A DNA stretch of 64,000 nt from NCBI GenBank assembly GCA_024276655.1, contig JAJRWU010000326.1, positions 1 through 64,000 on the forward strand. The letters are read 5' to 3'. Position 1 is the stretch's first letter. Every line of letters begins with the position of its first letter. The position numbers were made by a program, and so were the translations under genes. Source of the DNA: Planctomycetota bacterium. GTDB lineage: Bacteria; Planctomycetota; Planctomycetia; Pirellulales; Pirellulaceae. Below are positions 17,622 through 26,800 of this stretch, in pieces. The notes below the pieces were generated by a model that had not been told where the DNA came from, did no database searches, and saw only the letters and a list, made by a program, of their open reading frames with translations.

Positions 17622-18632
17622 ATGTGCGATATGATGGTAACAATGATTGATCGTATTCAAGTATTCTGTTTTGTGGCCAGCTATGGCGTAGCCCTCCTTT
17701 TGGAGGGGGGGCGGGTTTTTACGCGGTTCAAGCCGCCGCCGGCGGCAACCCTCGTTTTCTCCATCGCCGGGTTTCTCGCTCAAACATTATTCCTGGTTGC
17801 CGAAGCAAGACGCTCGGCCTTGCACGGATTGCCGATCTCGGACTGGCGCGATTGGTGTTTGCTCACAGCGTGGATTTTGGCGGCGGTTTATATCGCGGCT
17901 TCTTGGAGTCGACCGAAGGCCGCCTTGGGGCTTTTTCTTTTGCCGCTGGTGCTGGCAATCATCGCGGTGGGCAACGCCTTCAAGGGGGTTGCCGGTCCGT
18001 TTCCTCGGGAGGAAGCCCCCTTTCGTTGGGAAATCGTGCATGGACTTTCGCTCTCGCTGGGAACAGTCGTCGTGACGCTCGGCTTCGCGGCGGGTGTCAT
18101 GTATTTGATCCAGTCGTACCGCCTCAAACACCATTTGTCGACTGCGGCGGGCGTGCCATTGCCGAGTTTGGAGTGGTTGCAGAGGATCAACGAAGGCTCG
18201 TTCATTTACTCCTCTTTGCTTTTGTTGGGCGGTTTGGTTTCGGGCGTGGTGCTTAATGGGATTCGTCACGCCAATCAAACCGACGCCGTTCCCTGGACCG
18301 ACCCCGTGGTGTGGACATCGGGCGTCCTTTTTTTATGGCTGCTGGCGGCGGTCGTGTTCAATTTTGTTTACCAACCAGCCAGAATCGGCAGGAAAGTTGC
18401 TTACCTCACGGTGGCGAGTTTTCTGTTTTTGAGTTTGGAATTATCGATTGTGCTTCTCGCGCCTTCGCAACACGCCACGCGACGAAGCAAAACGCAGAAT
18501 GACTGGCCGGACATGCGGGGTTCGTCCGCCGTTGCCGAAGTTTGCTTAACGGCTCCGCCGCAGCGCTTCAAACGGGCGCCGCGCGAGGTTTATTTAGACG
18601 CGTCTCCCAGCCAGGAGGCGACACGGCCATGA
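17622..18632 (+). CDS. cytochrome c assembly / HemX-like membrane protein
   Basis: This is a polytopic inner-membrane protein of up to 336 residues with about eight helices, of the CcsA/CcmC-like family. FPREEAPFRWEIVHGLSLSL includes the conserved His region, and KVAYLTVASFLF is typical near the end. A copy directly upstream of hemA is usually called HemX and is thought to affect glutamyl-tRNA reductase level or haem handling. Its stop overlaps the hemA start (ATGA). Several starts are close together (17622, 17631, 17643); none has a good ribosome binding site. The C-terminal 50 residues are hydrophilic and low in similarity. Confidence 0.8.
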   Translation: MCDMMVTMIDRIQVFCFVASYGVALLLEGGRVFTRFKPPPAATLVFSIAGFLAQTLFLVAEARRSALHGLPISDWRDWCLLTAWILAAVYIAASWSRPKAALGLFLLPLVLAIIAVGNAFKGVAGPFPREEAPFRWEIVHGLSLSLGTVVVTLGFAAGVMYLIQSYRLKHHLSTAAGVPLPSLEWLQRINEGSFIYSSLLLLGGLVSGVVLNGIRHANQTDAVPWTDPVVWTSGVLFLWLLAAVVFNFVYQPARIGRKVAYLTVASFLFLSLELSIVLLAPSQHATRRSKTQNDWPDMRGSSAVAEVCLTAPPQRFKRAPREVYLDASPSQEATRP

Positions 18633-19900
18633 AATTGCAAATTGTCGGCTGTAGCCACCATCAATCTTCGCTGGAGGTTAGGGAGCAACTTGCTTTCAGC
18701 CCCGATCAGGCCCGCCTAGCGTTAGGGCGGTTGCGGGAGTTGTATCCCCGTTCGGAGGTGGTGTTGCTCTCCACCTGTAACCGCATGGAGCTATATACGG
18801 CGTCGGACGATCCTCAGTTGTGCCCCAGTCATCGAGAAGTCGTGAACTTTTTGGCCGAATTTCATGGCCTGGATCCTGTCGGTATTTTTGAAGATCTTTT
18901 CGAGCATTCGGGTGAAGACGCAGTTCGACATTTGTTCACCGTGGCGGCCAGTCTGGATAGCATGGTGGTGGGCGAGGGGCAAATTCTTTCGCAGGTCAAG
19001 CAGGCCTACGATTTGGCGAAGTCGGGCAATACGGCGGGTCCTTTAACGCACGCCGTGTTTCAAGCCGCGATTCGCGTGGCCAAGAGCGTCGCCCGCGATA
19101 CCGCGATCCAGCAGAAGCGCGTGAGTATTCCCAGCGTGGCGGTGGCGGATTTTGCCAGCGGCGTGTTCGACTCTTACCACGACAAAAACGTGTTGGTGGT
19201 GGGCGCCGGCGAAATGGCCGAAGAAACGCTTACGTATCTGGTGGCCGAAGGCGCGCGGCATATTCACGTGGTGAATCGAAGTTTCGATCGGGCCGAGAAA
19301 CTGGCCGAACAGTTTTCGGCGCGCGCCGCGCCTTGGACGGAGTTATCGTCGTTGTTGGAGCGGGCTGATATTATCGTCAGCACCACCGGCGCGACAGCGC
19401 CCGTGATTACGCTCGAATCGTTCCAGGCGATTGAGCGCCAGCGGGCGCAGCGGAACTTGGTGCTGTTCGACCTTGCCGTCCCGCGAGATGTCGAATCGGC
19501 AGTCGGCGACTGCTTGGGCGTCTACCTCTACACGATCGACGACTTGCAACAAACCTGCGAGGCGAATCGTAGGGCGCGAGAGAAGGAATGGCCCAAGGCG
19601 GAAAAAATCATCGAAGATGAAACCACTCGTTTCATGGTCGATTTGAATCACCGCGCCACCGGCCCCACCATCAGACGGCTCCGCTCGCAGGCCGATGATA
19701 TCAAGAACGAAGAGTTGACTCGCCTGCTCAACAAACTGGCCGATCTTGACGATCGCTCGCAAAACGAAATCCGGCGTTCGTTTGATCGCCTGGTCAATAA
19801 AATGCTACACCCGCCCTTGGAAACATTGCGAGACGCCGCCAAGGAAGGCCCGCCGCACGGCCTCTTGGAAGCCCTCCGCGATCTCTTCAAAATCCACTAA
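18629..19900 (+). CDS. hemA: glutamyl-tRNA reductase
   Basis: This enzyme reduces glutamyl-tRNA(Glu) with NADPH to glutamate-1-semialdehyde, the first committed step of tetrapyrrole synthesis. It has 423 residues. LSTCNRMELY holds the catalytic Cys50, and GEGQILSQVKQAYDLA and VLVVGAGEMAEETL (NADPH-binding Rossmann fold) follow, then the C-terminal dimerisation helices ending KMLHPPLETLRDAA. The ATG at 18629 has AGGAGG upstream, overlaps the HemX-like stop and yields a standard N-terminus. The rest of the haem pathway is not in the window. Confidence 0.96.
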   Translation: MKLQIVGCSHHQSSLEVREQLAFSPDQARLALGRLRELYPRSEVVLLSTCNRMELYTASDDPQLCPSHREVVNFLAEFHGLDPVGIFEDLFEHSGEDAVRHLFTVAASLDSMVVGEGQILSQVKQAYDLAKSGNTAGPLTHAVFQAAIRVAKSVARDTAIQQKRVSIPSVAVADFASGVFDSYHDKNVLVVGAGEMAEETLTYLVAEGARHIHVVNRSFDRAEKLAEQFSARAAPWTELSSLLERADIIVSTTGATAPVITLESFQAIERQRAQRNLVLFDLAVPRDVESAVGDCLGVYLYTIDDLQQTCEANRRAREKEWPKAEKIIEDETTRFMVDLNHRATGPTIRRLRSQADDIKNEELTRLLNKLADLDDRSQNEIRRSFDRLVNKMLHPPLETLRDAAKEGPPHGLLEALRDLFKIH

Positions 19901-19907
19901 GCACCGT

Positions 19908-20014
19908 TCGCGAAATTAGTGTCGTAGCCATGCTCGCCAGAGTGGGATGGTTCACCGCTCACCCACCGTCTGGCGACGATGGCTACACAAATGCGACCGT
20001 TATTTATCGAGCGG
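19908..20014 (-). repeat. R3 palindromic element, copy 2
   Basis: It matches 17111-17238 in inverted orientation, with GTGTCGTAGCCATGCTCGCC at one end and CGACGATGGCTACACAAATG at the other. It begins 8 nt after the hemA stop codon. Its right end (ATCGAGCGG) runs directly into the interior of an R4 element. Confidence 0.8.
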
Positions 20015-20018
20015 TCCT

Positions 20019-20226
20019 TAGCCGCACGCAGCGGGAGTCCGGGAGTTTTTTTGGGGGTTCCCGCTTGCGCGGGAATGACCGTTTGCTGATTCACTCGCTT
20101 GCGCTTCGTGCTTGTATTATACCTTCTAACACAACTTGGTAGGTCAGCATCAAACTCCGTGTGTGAAATGCCAAACAGGGGTTATGTTAGGAGCTCTAGG
20201 TAAATTTCCATCTGCCGCTCGCCTAA
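20019..20226 (+). repeat. R4 MITE-like element, copy B, carrying a nested R5
   Basis: The interior GATTCACTCGCTTGCGCTTC and the right terminal repeat CATCTGCCGCTCGCCTAA are present. The left terminal repeat is missing; R3 is joined at about 20015. R5 is inserted at 20120-20196. Confidence 0.78.
20120..20196 (-). repeat. R5 77-bp element nested in R4
   Basis: It is flanked by TA on both sides (20118-20119 and 20197-20198). The empty site GTATTAGGTAAA is seen in R4 copy A (opposite strand, about 16765). The ends carry CTAACACAAC and GTTATGTTAG as an inverted pair. A second copy is at 43192-43268 in the other orientation. Confidence 0.8.
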
Positions 20227-20391
20227 CACGATAGACACGGAATATTTCTCGGAATTCTAAAATTGCTCTTCTTGCCCGGGCGTTGGTATGTGAAATTAGG
20301 AGAAGCGGTCGGATGGTCGATCCAATTCATCGACTGCAAAGTGATCGAATCCTAGAAAACATGGAATAGTTAAATCCCGAATTGGCGCCGG

Positions 20392-20424
20392 AGAAGCCCG
20401 GCTTTTTGAAAAAGCCGGGCTTCT
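20392..20424. repeat. R2 palindrome (AGAAGCCCGGC variant)
   Basis: AGAAGCCCGGCTTTTT and its reverse complement meet at a single central base. It lies upstream of the M28 peptidase gene. The same variant recurs at 29286-29318. Confidence 0.8.
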
Positions 20425-20475
20425 GAATCGGGAAGTCGTTTTTCCACACTTCCCCGCCGAAGCGAAAGCGTGTTC

Positions 20476-21471
20476 ATGCGTAAACCTAACGGCCAAACTA
20501 TTTTTCTCACCGCCGCCATCGTGTTCGCGCTCGCGATGCTTGGCGGTTGGCTGGTTTGGCATCGCGATGGCAACGCGTCTGCGCAAGCCGCGCCGCGCAA
20601 GATTCCGTTCAATGGAGAGCGAGCGTATCGGCATTTAGTGGAAATTTGCCGGCTTGGCGCGCGTGTCAGCGGCACGCAGGGGATGGCGCGGCAGCAGAAA
20701 CTGTTGGCCGCGCATTTCAGGGCTTTGGGGGCGCGCGTGTCGTGGCAACGTTTCAGTGCGCGGCATCCTGAAACGGGGCAACCGGTGGCGATGGCCAATA
20801 TGATCGTGCAGTGGCATCCGACGGCGCGCGAACGCATTTTGTTCTGTGCACATTACGACACCCGCCCTTTTCCCGACAGCGACCCCGACCGCCGCCGCCG
20901 CCGCGATCTCTTTCTGGGCGCCAACGACGGCGCCAGCGGCGTGGCGGTGTTATGTGAACTTGGCCGGCACATGGCGAACCTGGAAAGTCGGTATGGGGTC
21001 GATTTTGTATTGTTCGACGGCGAAGAGTTGGTCTACGACGCCCAGCGAGATCCTTACTTCCGTGGCTCGGAACACTTCGCCCGGATGTACAAATCGGCGC
21101 CGCCGGCGTATCGCTACCGTTGGGGCGTGCTGCTCGACATGGTGGGTGATCGGGAGTTGCAGTTGTATTACGAGAAGAACAGTTACGGCTGGCGCGATAC
21201 GCGGCCGCTGGTGCTCGATATTTGGAAGACGGCCAAACGTTTGGGCGTGAAGGAGTTTATTCCCCGCACGCGGCACCGCGTCAACGACGACCATCTGGCC
21301 TTGCGCAATGTTGCCGGAATTCCCACCTGCGATATCATCGATTTTGATTATCCTCGCCCCGGCCGCCTCAATTATTGGCACACCACGGCCGACAATCCCG
21401 CGAATTGCTCGGCCGATTCCCTGGCCAAGGTCGGCTGGGTGTTGTTGGAGTGGCTGAAGCAGGCGGAGTAA
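20476..21471 (+). CDS. membrane-anchored M28-family zinc peptidase / glutaminyl cyclase-like protein
   Basis: This 331-residue protein has a single N-terminal membrane anchor at about 9-28, so the catalytic domain is extracytoplasmic. The M28 metal ligands can be followed in order: AHYDTRP, GANDGASG, DGEEL, MVGD and YWHTTAD. The placement and the short form with YDAQRDPYFRGSEHF resemble the glutaminyl-peptide cyclotransferase branch of M28 as much as aminopeptidases. The start could be GTG 20470 or ATG 20476. It stands alone, between a hairpin and a short GTTGGCGG stem. Confidence 0.85.
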   Translation: MRKPNGQTIFLTAAIVFALAMLGGWLVWHRDGNASAQAAPRKIPFNGERAYRHLVEICRLGARVSGTQGMARQQKLLAAHFRALGARVSWQRFSARHPETGQPVAMANMIVQWHPTARERILFCAHYDTRPFPDSDPDRRRRRDLFLGANDGASGVAVLCELGRHMANLESRYGVDFVLFDGEELVYDAQRDPYFRGSEHFARMYKSAPPAYRYRWGVLLDMVGDRELQLYYEKNSYGWRDTRPLVLDIWKTAKRLGVKEFIPRTRHRVNDDHLALRNVAGIPTCDIIDFDYPRPGRLNYWHTTADNPANCSADSLAKVGWVLLEWLKQAE

Positions 21472-21477
21472 AACAAC

Positions 21478-21504
21478 GTTGGCGGGCGGGTGGCGTCCGC
21501 CAAC
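21478..21504 (+). terminator. possible terminator hairpin after the M28 gene
   Basis: GTTGGCGG pairs with CCGCCAAC around an 11-nt loop, 6 nt after the stop codon. No T-tract follows, so intrinsic termination is uncertain. Confidence 0.4.
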
Positions 21505-21672
21505 ATCCGGTGCATTCCCTGCGATCGTTCGCGACGGCCTTTTGCTGGGGCCTCGCATATTTCCGCGTCGATGGTATTTTACCTAGGCGGAAGAATCGCC
21601 ATATTTTTACTCGGCGGGCGCGAATTACTGGAATAGCTCCATTTTCACCCCCAGGGAAAGAACTCCTCCATT

Positions 21673-22734
21673 ATGGTAAGTCGCGACTCCTTCCCTCAAT
21701 CCAACGACGACCTACAAGCCATTTTCCGGCAATACGGCGGCCTTTTTTTGGGAATTGCCGTTCTGTTGCTGGTGGGTGTGTTGTTGTCGACCATGTTTTA
21801 CCGCGTCGAAGCGACCGACGAAGCCGTCGTGTTGCGGTTTGGGCGCCAACACGCCACGGCGAATCCTGGCTTGAATTTCAAGGCGCCTTGGCCGATCGAT
21901 AAAGTCTATCATGTGCCGGTGCGAAGCATTCAGTCGCTGGAGTTCGGCTTTAGCACCGAGCGCGCCGGGCGTCGCACAAAATACAGCGCCCAAAGCAAAC
22001 AGCAGCTCGATGTCACGGAAATGCTCACCGGCGATTTGAACCTCGCGCATCTCGAGTGGGTGGTTCAATATCGCATTAAAGACGCCGCGAATGCACTCTT
22101 CAAAATGGGCGGCGTCGGCGGCGACTCCTGGATGACCGCCTCCGCCGAAGGTTCGTTGGCGGTGAACCCCGCCGTGCCCGACACCATTCGCGATGTTTCG
22201 GAATCGGTGATGCGGAAACTCGTGGGCGATATCAGCATCGATTCCGTGCTCACGCTGGGCCGCGAACAAATCGCCTTCGATGCAAAGGAGGCAATCCAGG
22301 AAATGCTCGACCAGTACGAGGCGGGCGTCGAGATTGTCGCCGTGAAGCTGCAAACCACGGAGCCGCCGGCGGCCGTTCGAGACGCCTTCCAGGAAGTGAA
22401 CCGTGCTCGCCAACTCAAGGAAAAAACGGTCAATGAAGCGGAAGGCCAACGCAACCGTCAAATACCCGCCGCACGCGGCGCACGCGATAAAGCAATTTCG
22501 GAATCGGAAGGATACAAGGAGCGTATTATCTTGGAGACCAAGGGCCGTATCAACGCGTTTTTGTCGCAACTGAAGGAGTACGAAAAATCGCCCGACGTGA
22601 CCAGAACGCGTCTGTACCTGGAAACGCTGGAAGAAGTCCTGCAAAGCGTGGGCGAGAAAACCATCATTGATGAATCGGTCGAAGGTGTGCTGCCGTTGTT
22701 GAACCTGGATACGACCTCTGGAGGTAAGCGATGA
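21673..22734 (+). CDS. hflK: FtsH protease modulator HflK
   Basis: This SPFH/prohibitin-family inner-membrane protein of 353 residues has one N-terminal helix at about 22-42 and a periplasmic SPFH domain starting FYRVEATDEAVVLRFGR. The central part shows LTGDLNLAHLEWVVQYRIKD, typical of HflK, followed by the long helical region rich in Glu, Lys and Arg. With HflC it forms a cage around FtsH and controls its access to membrane substrates. A GGAAAGAA site precedes the ATG. The stop overlaps the hflC start by 4 nt. Confidence 0.93.
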   Translation: MVSRDSFPQSNDDLQAIFRQYGGLFLGIAVLLLVGVLLSTMFYRVEATDEAVVLRFGRQHATANPGLNFKAPWPIDKVYHVPVRSIQSLEFGFSTERAGRRTKYSAQSKQQLDVTEMLTGDLNLAHLEWVVQYRIKDAANALFKMGGVGGDSWMTASAEGSLAVNPAVPDTIRDVSESVMRKLVGDISIDSVLTLGREQIAFDAKEAIQEMLDQYEAGVEIVAVKLQTTEPPAAVRDAFQEVNRARQLKEKTVNEAEGQRNRQIPAARGARDKAISESEGYKERIILETKGRINAFLSQLKEYEKSPDVTRTRLYLETLEEVLQSVGEKTIIDESVEGVLPLLNLDTTSGGKR

Positions 22735-23690
22735 AAGCCAAACTCATCGGCGTCGGCGTAGTTCTCGCCGTGTTGTTATTCGTATTGTTTTCCAGCGCGT
22801 ACGTGGTCGAAGAAGGCCGGCAGGCGGTGATCACGCAGTTCGGCAAGCCGGTCAACTTCACGACCGAAGCCGGTTTGCATTTCCGCATACCGTTTATTCA
22901 GCAGACGCACATTCTGGAAAAACGCATGTTGCCCTGGGATGGCGCCGCCAAAAACATGCAAACTCGCGACAAAAAACGGATTTTCATCGATGTTTGGGCC
23001 CGCTGGCAGATTGTTGATGTACAAACCTTTTTTCAAGCGGTCGGCACGCAAAACCGCGGCCAGAAAATTCTCGACGATATTGTCGACTCCGCCGTGCAAG
23101 ATGTTGTCGCTCGCAACAATCTGATTGACGTCGTCCGCAGCACCGACGACAAACTCATCTACGAAGATGAAGAAGCCACGCAAAGTTCCTCGACGCGGCG
23201 CGAAGCAGTGACCTCCGGCCGGGTGGAAATGGAAACCCAGATTCTCAAAGTCGCTAGCGCCGGTTTGAAAGAACGCTATGGCATTGAACTACGCGATGTG
23301 CATCTGAAACGGGTCAACTATTTTGAGGCGGTCAAGGAAACCGTTTACGAGCGCATGCGTTCGGAACGCATGCGTATCGCACAACTTTACGAATCGGAGG
23401 CGGAAGAGGAAAAAAACAAAATCGAGGGCGTGACGCGCAAGGAGCTTGATCTGCTGCAAGGCGAAATGGAGCAGAAATCGGCCGAAATTCGCGGCCAAGC
23501 CGAAGCCGAAGTGATTCGCCTAACTGCCGAAGGGTATGGCCAATCGCTCGAATTCTATCGATTCATTCGCGGCTTGGAGGCCTTGAAAAAGTCGCTCGGG
23601 AAAGATACGCGACTCATCCTCAGTACTGACAGCGAACTGCTCAGGCTGATAAAACAACCGGATGCCCAGCCTGCAACCAGCCAAAAATAA
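22731..23690 (+). CDS. hflC: FtsH protease modulator HflC
   Basis: This SPFH-domain partner of HflK has 319 residues. The N-terminal helix covers about 4-22, then YVVEEGRQAVITQFGKPV opens the SPFH domain. RIFIDVWARWQIVD and MRSERMRIAQLYESEAEEE are characteristic of HflC. The ATG overlaps the hflK stop (ATGA). Its 3' end overlaps the next gene by 29 nt in another frame, which suggests all three are cotranscribed. Confidence 0.93.
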   Translation: MKAKLIGVGVVLAVLLFVLFSSAYVVEEGRQAVITQFGKPVNFTTEAGLHFRIPFIQQTHILEKRMLPWDGAAKNMQTRDKKRIFIDVWARWQIVDVQTFFQAVGTQNRGQKILDDIVDSAVQDVVARNNLIDVVRSTDDKLIYEDEEATQSSSTRREAVTSGRVEMETQILKVASAGLKERYGIELRDVHLKRVNYFEAVKETVYERMRSERMRIAQLYESEAEEEKNKIEGVTRKELDLLQGEMEQKSAEIRGQAEAEVIRLTAEGYGQSLEFYRFIRGLEALKKSLGKDTRLILSTDSELLRLIKQPDAQPATSQK

Positions 23691-26523
23691 GTCGACCGGA
23701 CGACTCGCCGCCGCACTCGCGTTGGCCATTCCGTTCGGCGTTATTTTTGGGCCGGCGCTCGCCAGCCGCGCCACGTTTGTGTTTCGCGACGCGGCCCATT
23801 TCTATTACCCGACTTTCCATTGGGTAAACGCCCAATGGCGCGCCGGCCATATTCCGCTTTGGAATGTTCAAGAGAACACGGGTGTTCCGGCCCTGGCCGA
23901 TGCAACATCCAGCGTGTTCTACCCCGGCAAGCTGCTGTTCCTCTTGCCGGGCTCGTTCGCCTGGCGCTATAAGTTATACATACTGGCTCATGTGCTGCTG
24001 GCCGCCTGGGCCGCCTATTACGTTGCTCGGCGGTGGCGCCGCTCGCGCGAAGCCGCTGCCTTGGCGGCTGCCTGTTACGCCTTTGGCGGACCGGTTGTTT
24101 TCCAGTATTGCAACGTGGTTTTTCTCGTGGGCGCGGCTTGGCTGCCGTTGGGTTTGTTTTTCTATGAGCGGAGTCTGAGGCGACGCCACATTCGCGACGC
24201 GGCGGCGGCCGGCGTCGTGATGGCCATGATGGTTCTCGGCGGAGATCCTCAATCGGCTTACCACACCGTGCTCGCTGGCGGACTGCTCGGTTTGTTCGCT
24301 TGGTTTCGACGTTGGCGCCGCCTGAAAGCTGTTCCTTCGCCGGACGGCCACGCGCTCCGGCGGCGAGAATGGCCAAGCTTCTCGGTTGGGAGTCGGCATC
24401 CTCTGGCTTTGTTGTGCGGCGGCGCGGCGCTGGCATTGGCGCTGTCGGCGGTGCAAGTGTGGCCTTCATGGGAATGGTCGCGACAGAGCACGCGGGCGGC
24501 GCACGACGCGCCGCGAAATATCTATGAAGCGGCAGCCCTCGCTGTTGGCGGAAACGTCAACGCTGGCGGCGGCGAAAATGATGCGCCGTCGCAACGCTGG
24601 GGCACGATCAAACAAGGGCTCCTCCGCGCGCCGGCAATAGGTTCGCATCATCGGCAACTCTACGAATTTAGCGTGGGGCCTTGGCGTTGGCCGGAGATGA
24701 TTTGGCCGAACATCTCGGGCAGGTTGTTTCCCGTCCACCGACGTTGGATTCGCGCCCTCCCCGCCGAAGGCCGCACCTGGACGCCCACCCTATATCTCGG
24801 ACTGCCCTGCCTGCTGCTGGCCCTGCTGGCCGGTAAAAGATGGGGCATGCGCGGGCGATGGTGCGCCGCGTTGATTTTTGTGGGCGTCGTCGGCGCGCTG
24901 GGTTGGTTCGGCCTCGCTTGGTTGGCGCATGAAATTCAGTACGCCATGGGCGGCGCGAATAAGCCGACGCTAGCCGCACCGGTGGGCGGGCTGTATTGGT
25001 TTTTCGTCGTGTGTTTGCCGGGCTACGCGATGTTTCGTTATCCGGCCAAGCTGTTTGTGCTGGCCGCGTTCGGAATCAGCCAGTTGGCCGCCGGCGGACT
25101 CGACGCCAAACACCCGCAACTCCAGCAGAACATGCAACGGTTGGCCATTGCCTTGGGCGGTGTGAGTGCGGCCCTGCTGGCGGCTTCCTTTACGATGGCC
25201 AATGTTTGGGCCGGCCAACTGCGAAACATACCCGGCGATGATCTGTTCGGGCCTTTCGACGCTCCCGGCGCGTTGGTCGATGTGCGCTGCGCCGTGGCGC
25301 ATACGCTGCTGGTATGTGTCGTGCTGGTGCTGCTGGTGCGCTGGAGCGGCGGTCGGTTTGGAAGGCCTTGGCGGCTGGCGTTGTTGCTGCTCAGCGTGCT
25401 CGATTTGGCGGTGGCGCAGCGGGCATTGGTTCCGCTCGACGACCGCTTGCCGCGGAACCCCGCCTCCGCCTCCGCCCGGCAAATAGAACAGCACCAGCGG
25501 TCGCTGCATTCCGACGCATCGCATCGGCAACCGCTGCGCGTGTTTCGTGAAAGGTCGGCCGCTTGGCAACCAGCGCGGTGGGCTCAAACGCGGAGTTGGC
25601 GGCGGCAGTCGGCCGGCTTGCAGTGGGATCTGGATACGCTCGCCCCGCGCTATCAACTCCTCTCACGGTTGGCGTTGCTGGAATCAGCCAGTTCGTTGCA
25701 ATCGCACGACTACGCCGCCGTACTGACCGAAGGTTTTCGACATGTCGATTCCGAACACGCCGGGCGGCGTCCACATGCGTCGGTCTTGAACGTATTAGGA
25801 GCACGTTATTGCATTGGCGCCACAGACACCCCCACCAATGAGGAGAAGTTACCGCCTTCGCTAGTCTCGACAGCGCCCGACTCAAAAGCGCTACCCGAGA
25901 ATACGCGAATCACGTTTCGGTCGGCGGCCTTTCCTCGTGTTTGGTTGGTCGGGCGCGTGGCGCAATTACCCCTGCTCGACCGACCAACGTCGAGCGAAAT
26001 CGAGCAGCGAACGCGAGAGGTTTTTTTCCCCGCGAATTTCCCTCGTGATTTTCATCACAGCGCAGTCGTGGAAGGAAAACTCCCCGCCTCTTGGCTAGGC
26101 TCGCTGAAAACAGAAGGGGGGCCCGGCCGCGCCCAAGTCCACGTGGTTACCCGAGTGGTGAGCAAAAACTCTGGTACTCTGGAAATCGAAGTGCGCGCCG
26201 AACAAGCCTCGTTGTTGGTCGTGAGCGACTTTTTCCACCCTGGTTGGACGGCCGAAATAACGAATTTGGAATCGGGCCAACGTCGCGTCGCGCCTATTCT
26301 ACGCACCAACCGCATCATGCGCGGAGTCGCCTTGCCGGCGGGACGTAGCCGTATCGTGATGCATTATCGGCCATGGAGTTTCTACGGCGGCTCGGCATTG
26401 AGCCTCATCGCTTGGGCTGGGCTGGCCATCGCTTACTTCCGACTCCGATCAAACCGCCGAAACGGAACCACGAAAACACGAAAGGTGGGCAACACCGGGA
26501 AAGTCGGCGGTGGGTCGCTGTAA
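23662..26523 (+). CDS. large polytopic membrane protein, YfhO family
   Basis: This 953-residue protein has about 12 hydrophobic segments in the first 560 residues. It has the YfhO/GT-C-like opening with FRDAAHFYYPTFHW in the first loop and IPLWNVQENTGVP, the usual WNP/WN-type motif. A large soluble C-terminal domain ends in one more helix (GSALSLIAWAGLAIAYF). Related Bacillus YfhO proteins add sugars to lipoteichoic acid; the planctomycete substrate is unknown. No later start is available, so translation begins inside hflC. Confidence 0.82.
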   Translation: MPSLQPAKNKSTGRLAAALALAIPFGVIFGPALASRATFVFRDAAHFYYPTFHWVNAQWRAGHIPLWNVQENTGVPALADATSSVFYPGKLLFLLPGSFAWRYKLYILAHVLLAAWAAYYVARRWRRSREAAALAAACYAFGGPVVFQYCNVVFLVGAAWLPLGLFFYERSLRRRHIRDAAAAGVVMAMMVLGGDPQSAYHTVLAGGLLGLFAWFRRWRRLKAVPSPDGHALRRREWPSFSVGSRHPLALLCGGAALALALSAVQVWPSWEWSRQSTRAAHDAPRNIYEAAALAVGGNVNAGGGENDAPSQRWGTIKQGLLRAPAIGSHHRQLYEFSVGPWRWPEMIWPNISGRLFPVHRRWIRALPAEGRTWTPTLYLGLPCLLLALLAGKRWGMRGRWCAALIFVGVVGALGWFGLAWLAHEIQYAMGGANKPTLAAPVGGLYWFFVVCLPGYAMFRYPAKLFVLAAFGISQLAAGGLDAKHPQLQQNMQRLAIALGGVSAALLAASFTMANVWAGQLRNIPGDDLFGPFDAPGALVDVRCAVAHTLLVCVVLVLLVRWSGGRFGRPWRLALLLLSVLDLAVAQRALVPLDDRLPRNPASASARQIEQHQRSLHSDASHRQPLRVFRERSAAWQPARWAQTRSWRRQSAGLQWDLDTLAPRYQLLSRLALLESASSLQSHDYAAVLTEGFRHVDSEHAGRRPHASVLNVLGARYCIGATDTPTNEEKLPPSLVSTAPDSKALPENTRITFRSAAFPRVWLVGRVAQLPLLDRPTSSEIEQRTREVFFPANFPRDFHHSAVVEGKLPASWLGSLKTEGGPGRAQVHVVTRVVSKNSGTLEIEVRAEQASLLVVSDFFHPGWTAEITNLESGQRRVAPILRTNRIMRGVALPAGRSRIVMHYRPWSFYGGSALSLIAWAGLAIAYFRLRSNRRNGTTKTRKVGNTGKVGGGSL

Positions 26524-26800
26524 CAGATCGTCGACCGTTTAGGATGGAAATGCGGTTCGGCGCTGTAAAACAAGGGGAAGTCGGCTGTGTTGGGCTGGAA
26601 ATGCAGCCGTTCATACATTCGGCGCCGCTCGCTTGTGAAAAAGCCGCCTATCAGAGTTGCGGGGGGTTCTGCTACGATACAGTGGTCGGTCGGACCCCGC
26701 TTGCGGTCCTCCCACCTCTCCACGACCGCCCCACTTTAACACTTTCCCCCTATCGATACGCTTTCCGGGCGCCCTTTGAGCGCCCAATGAATGAACGAAC

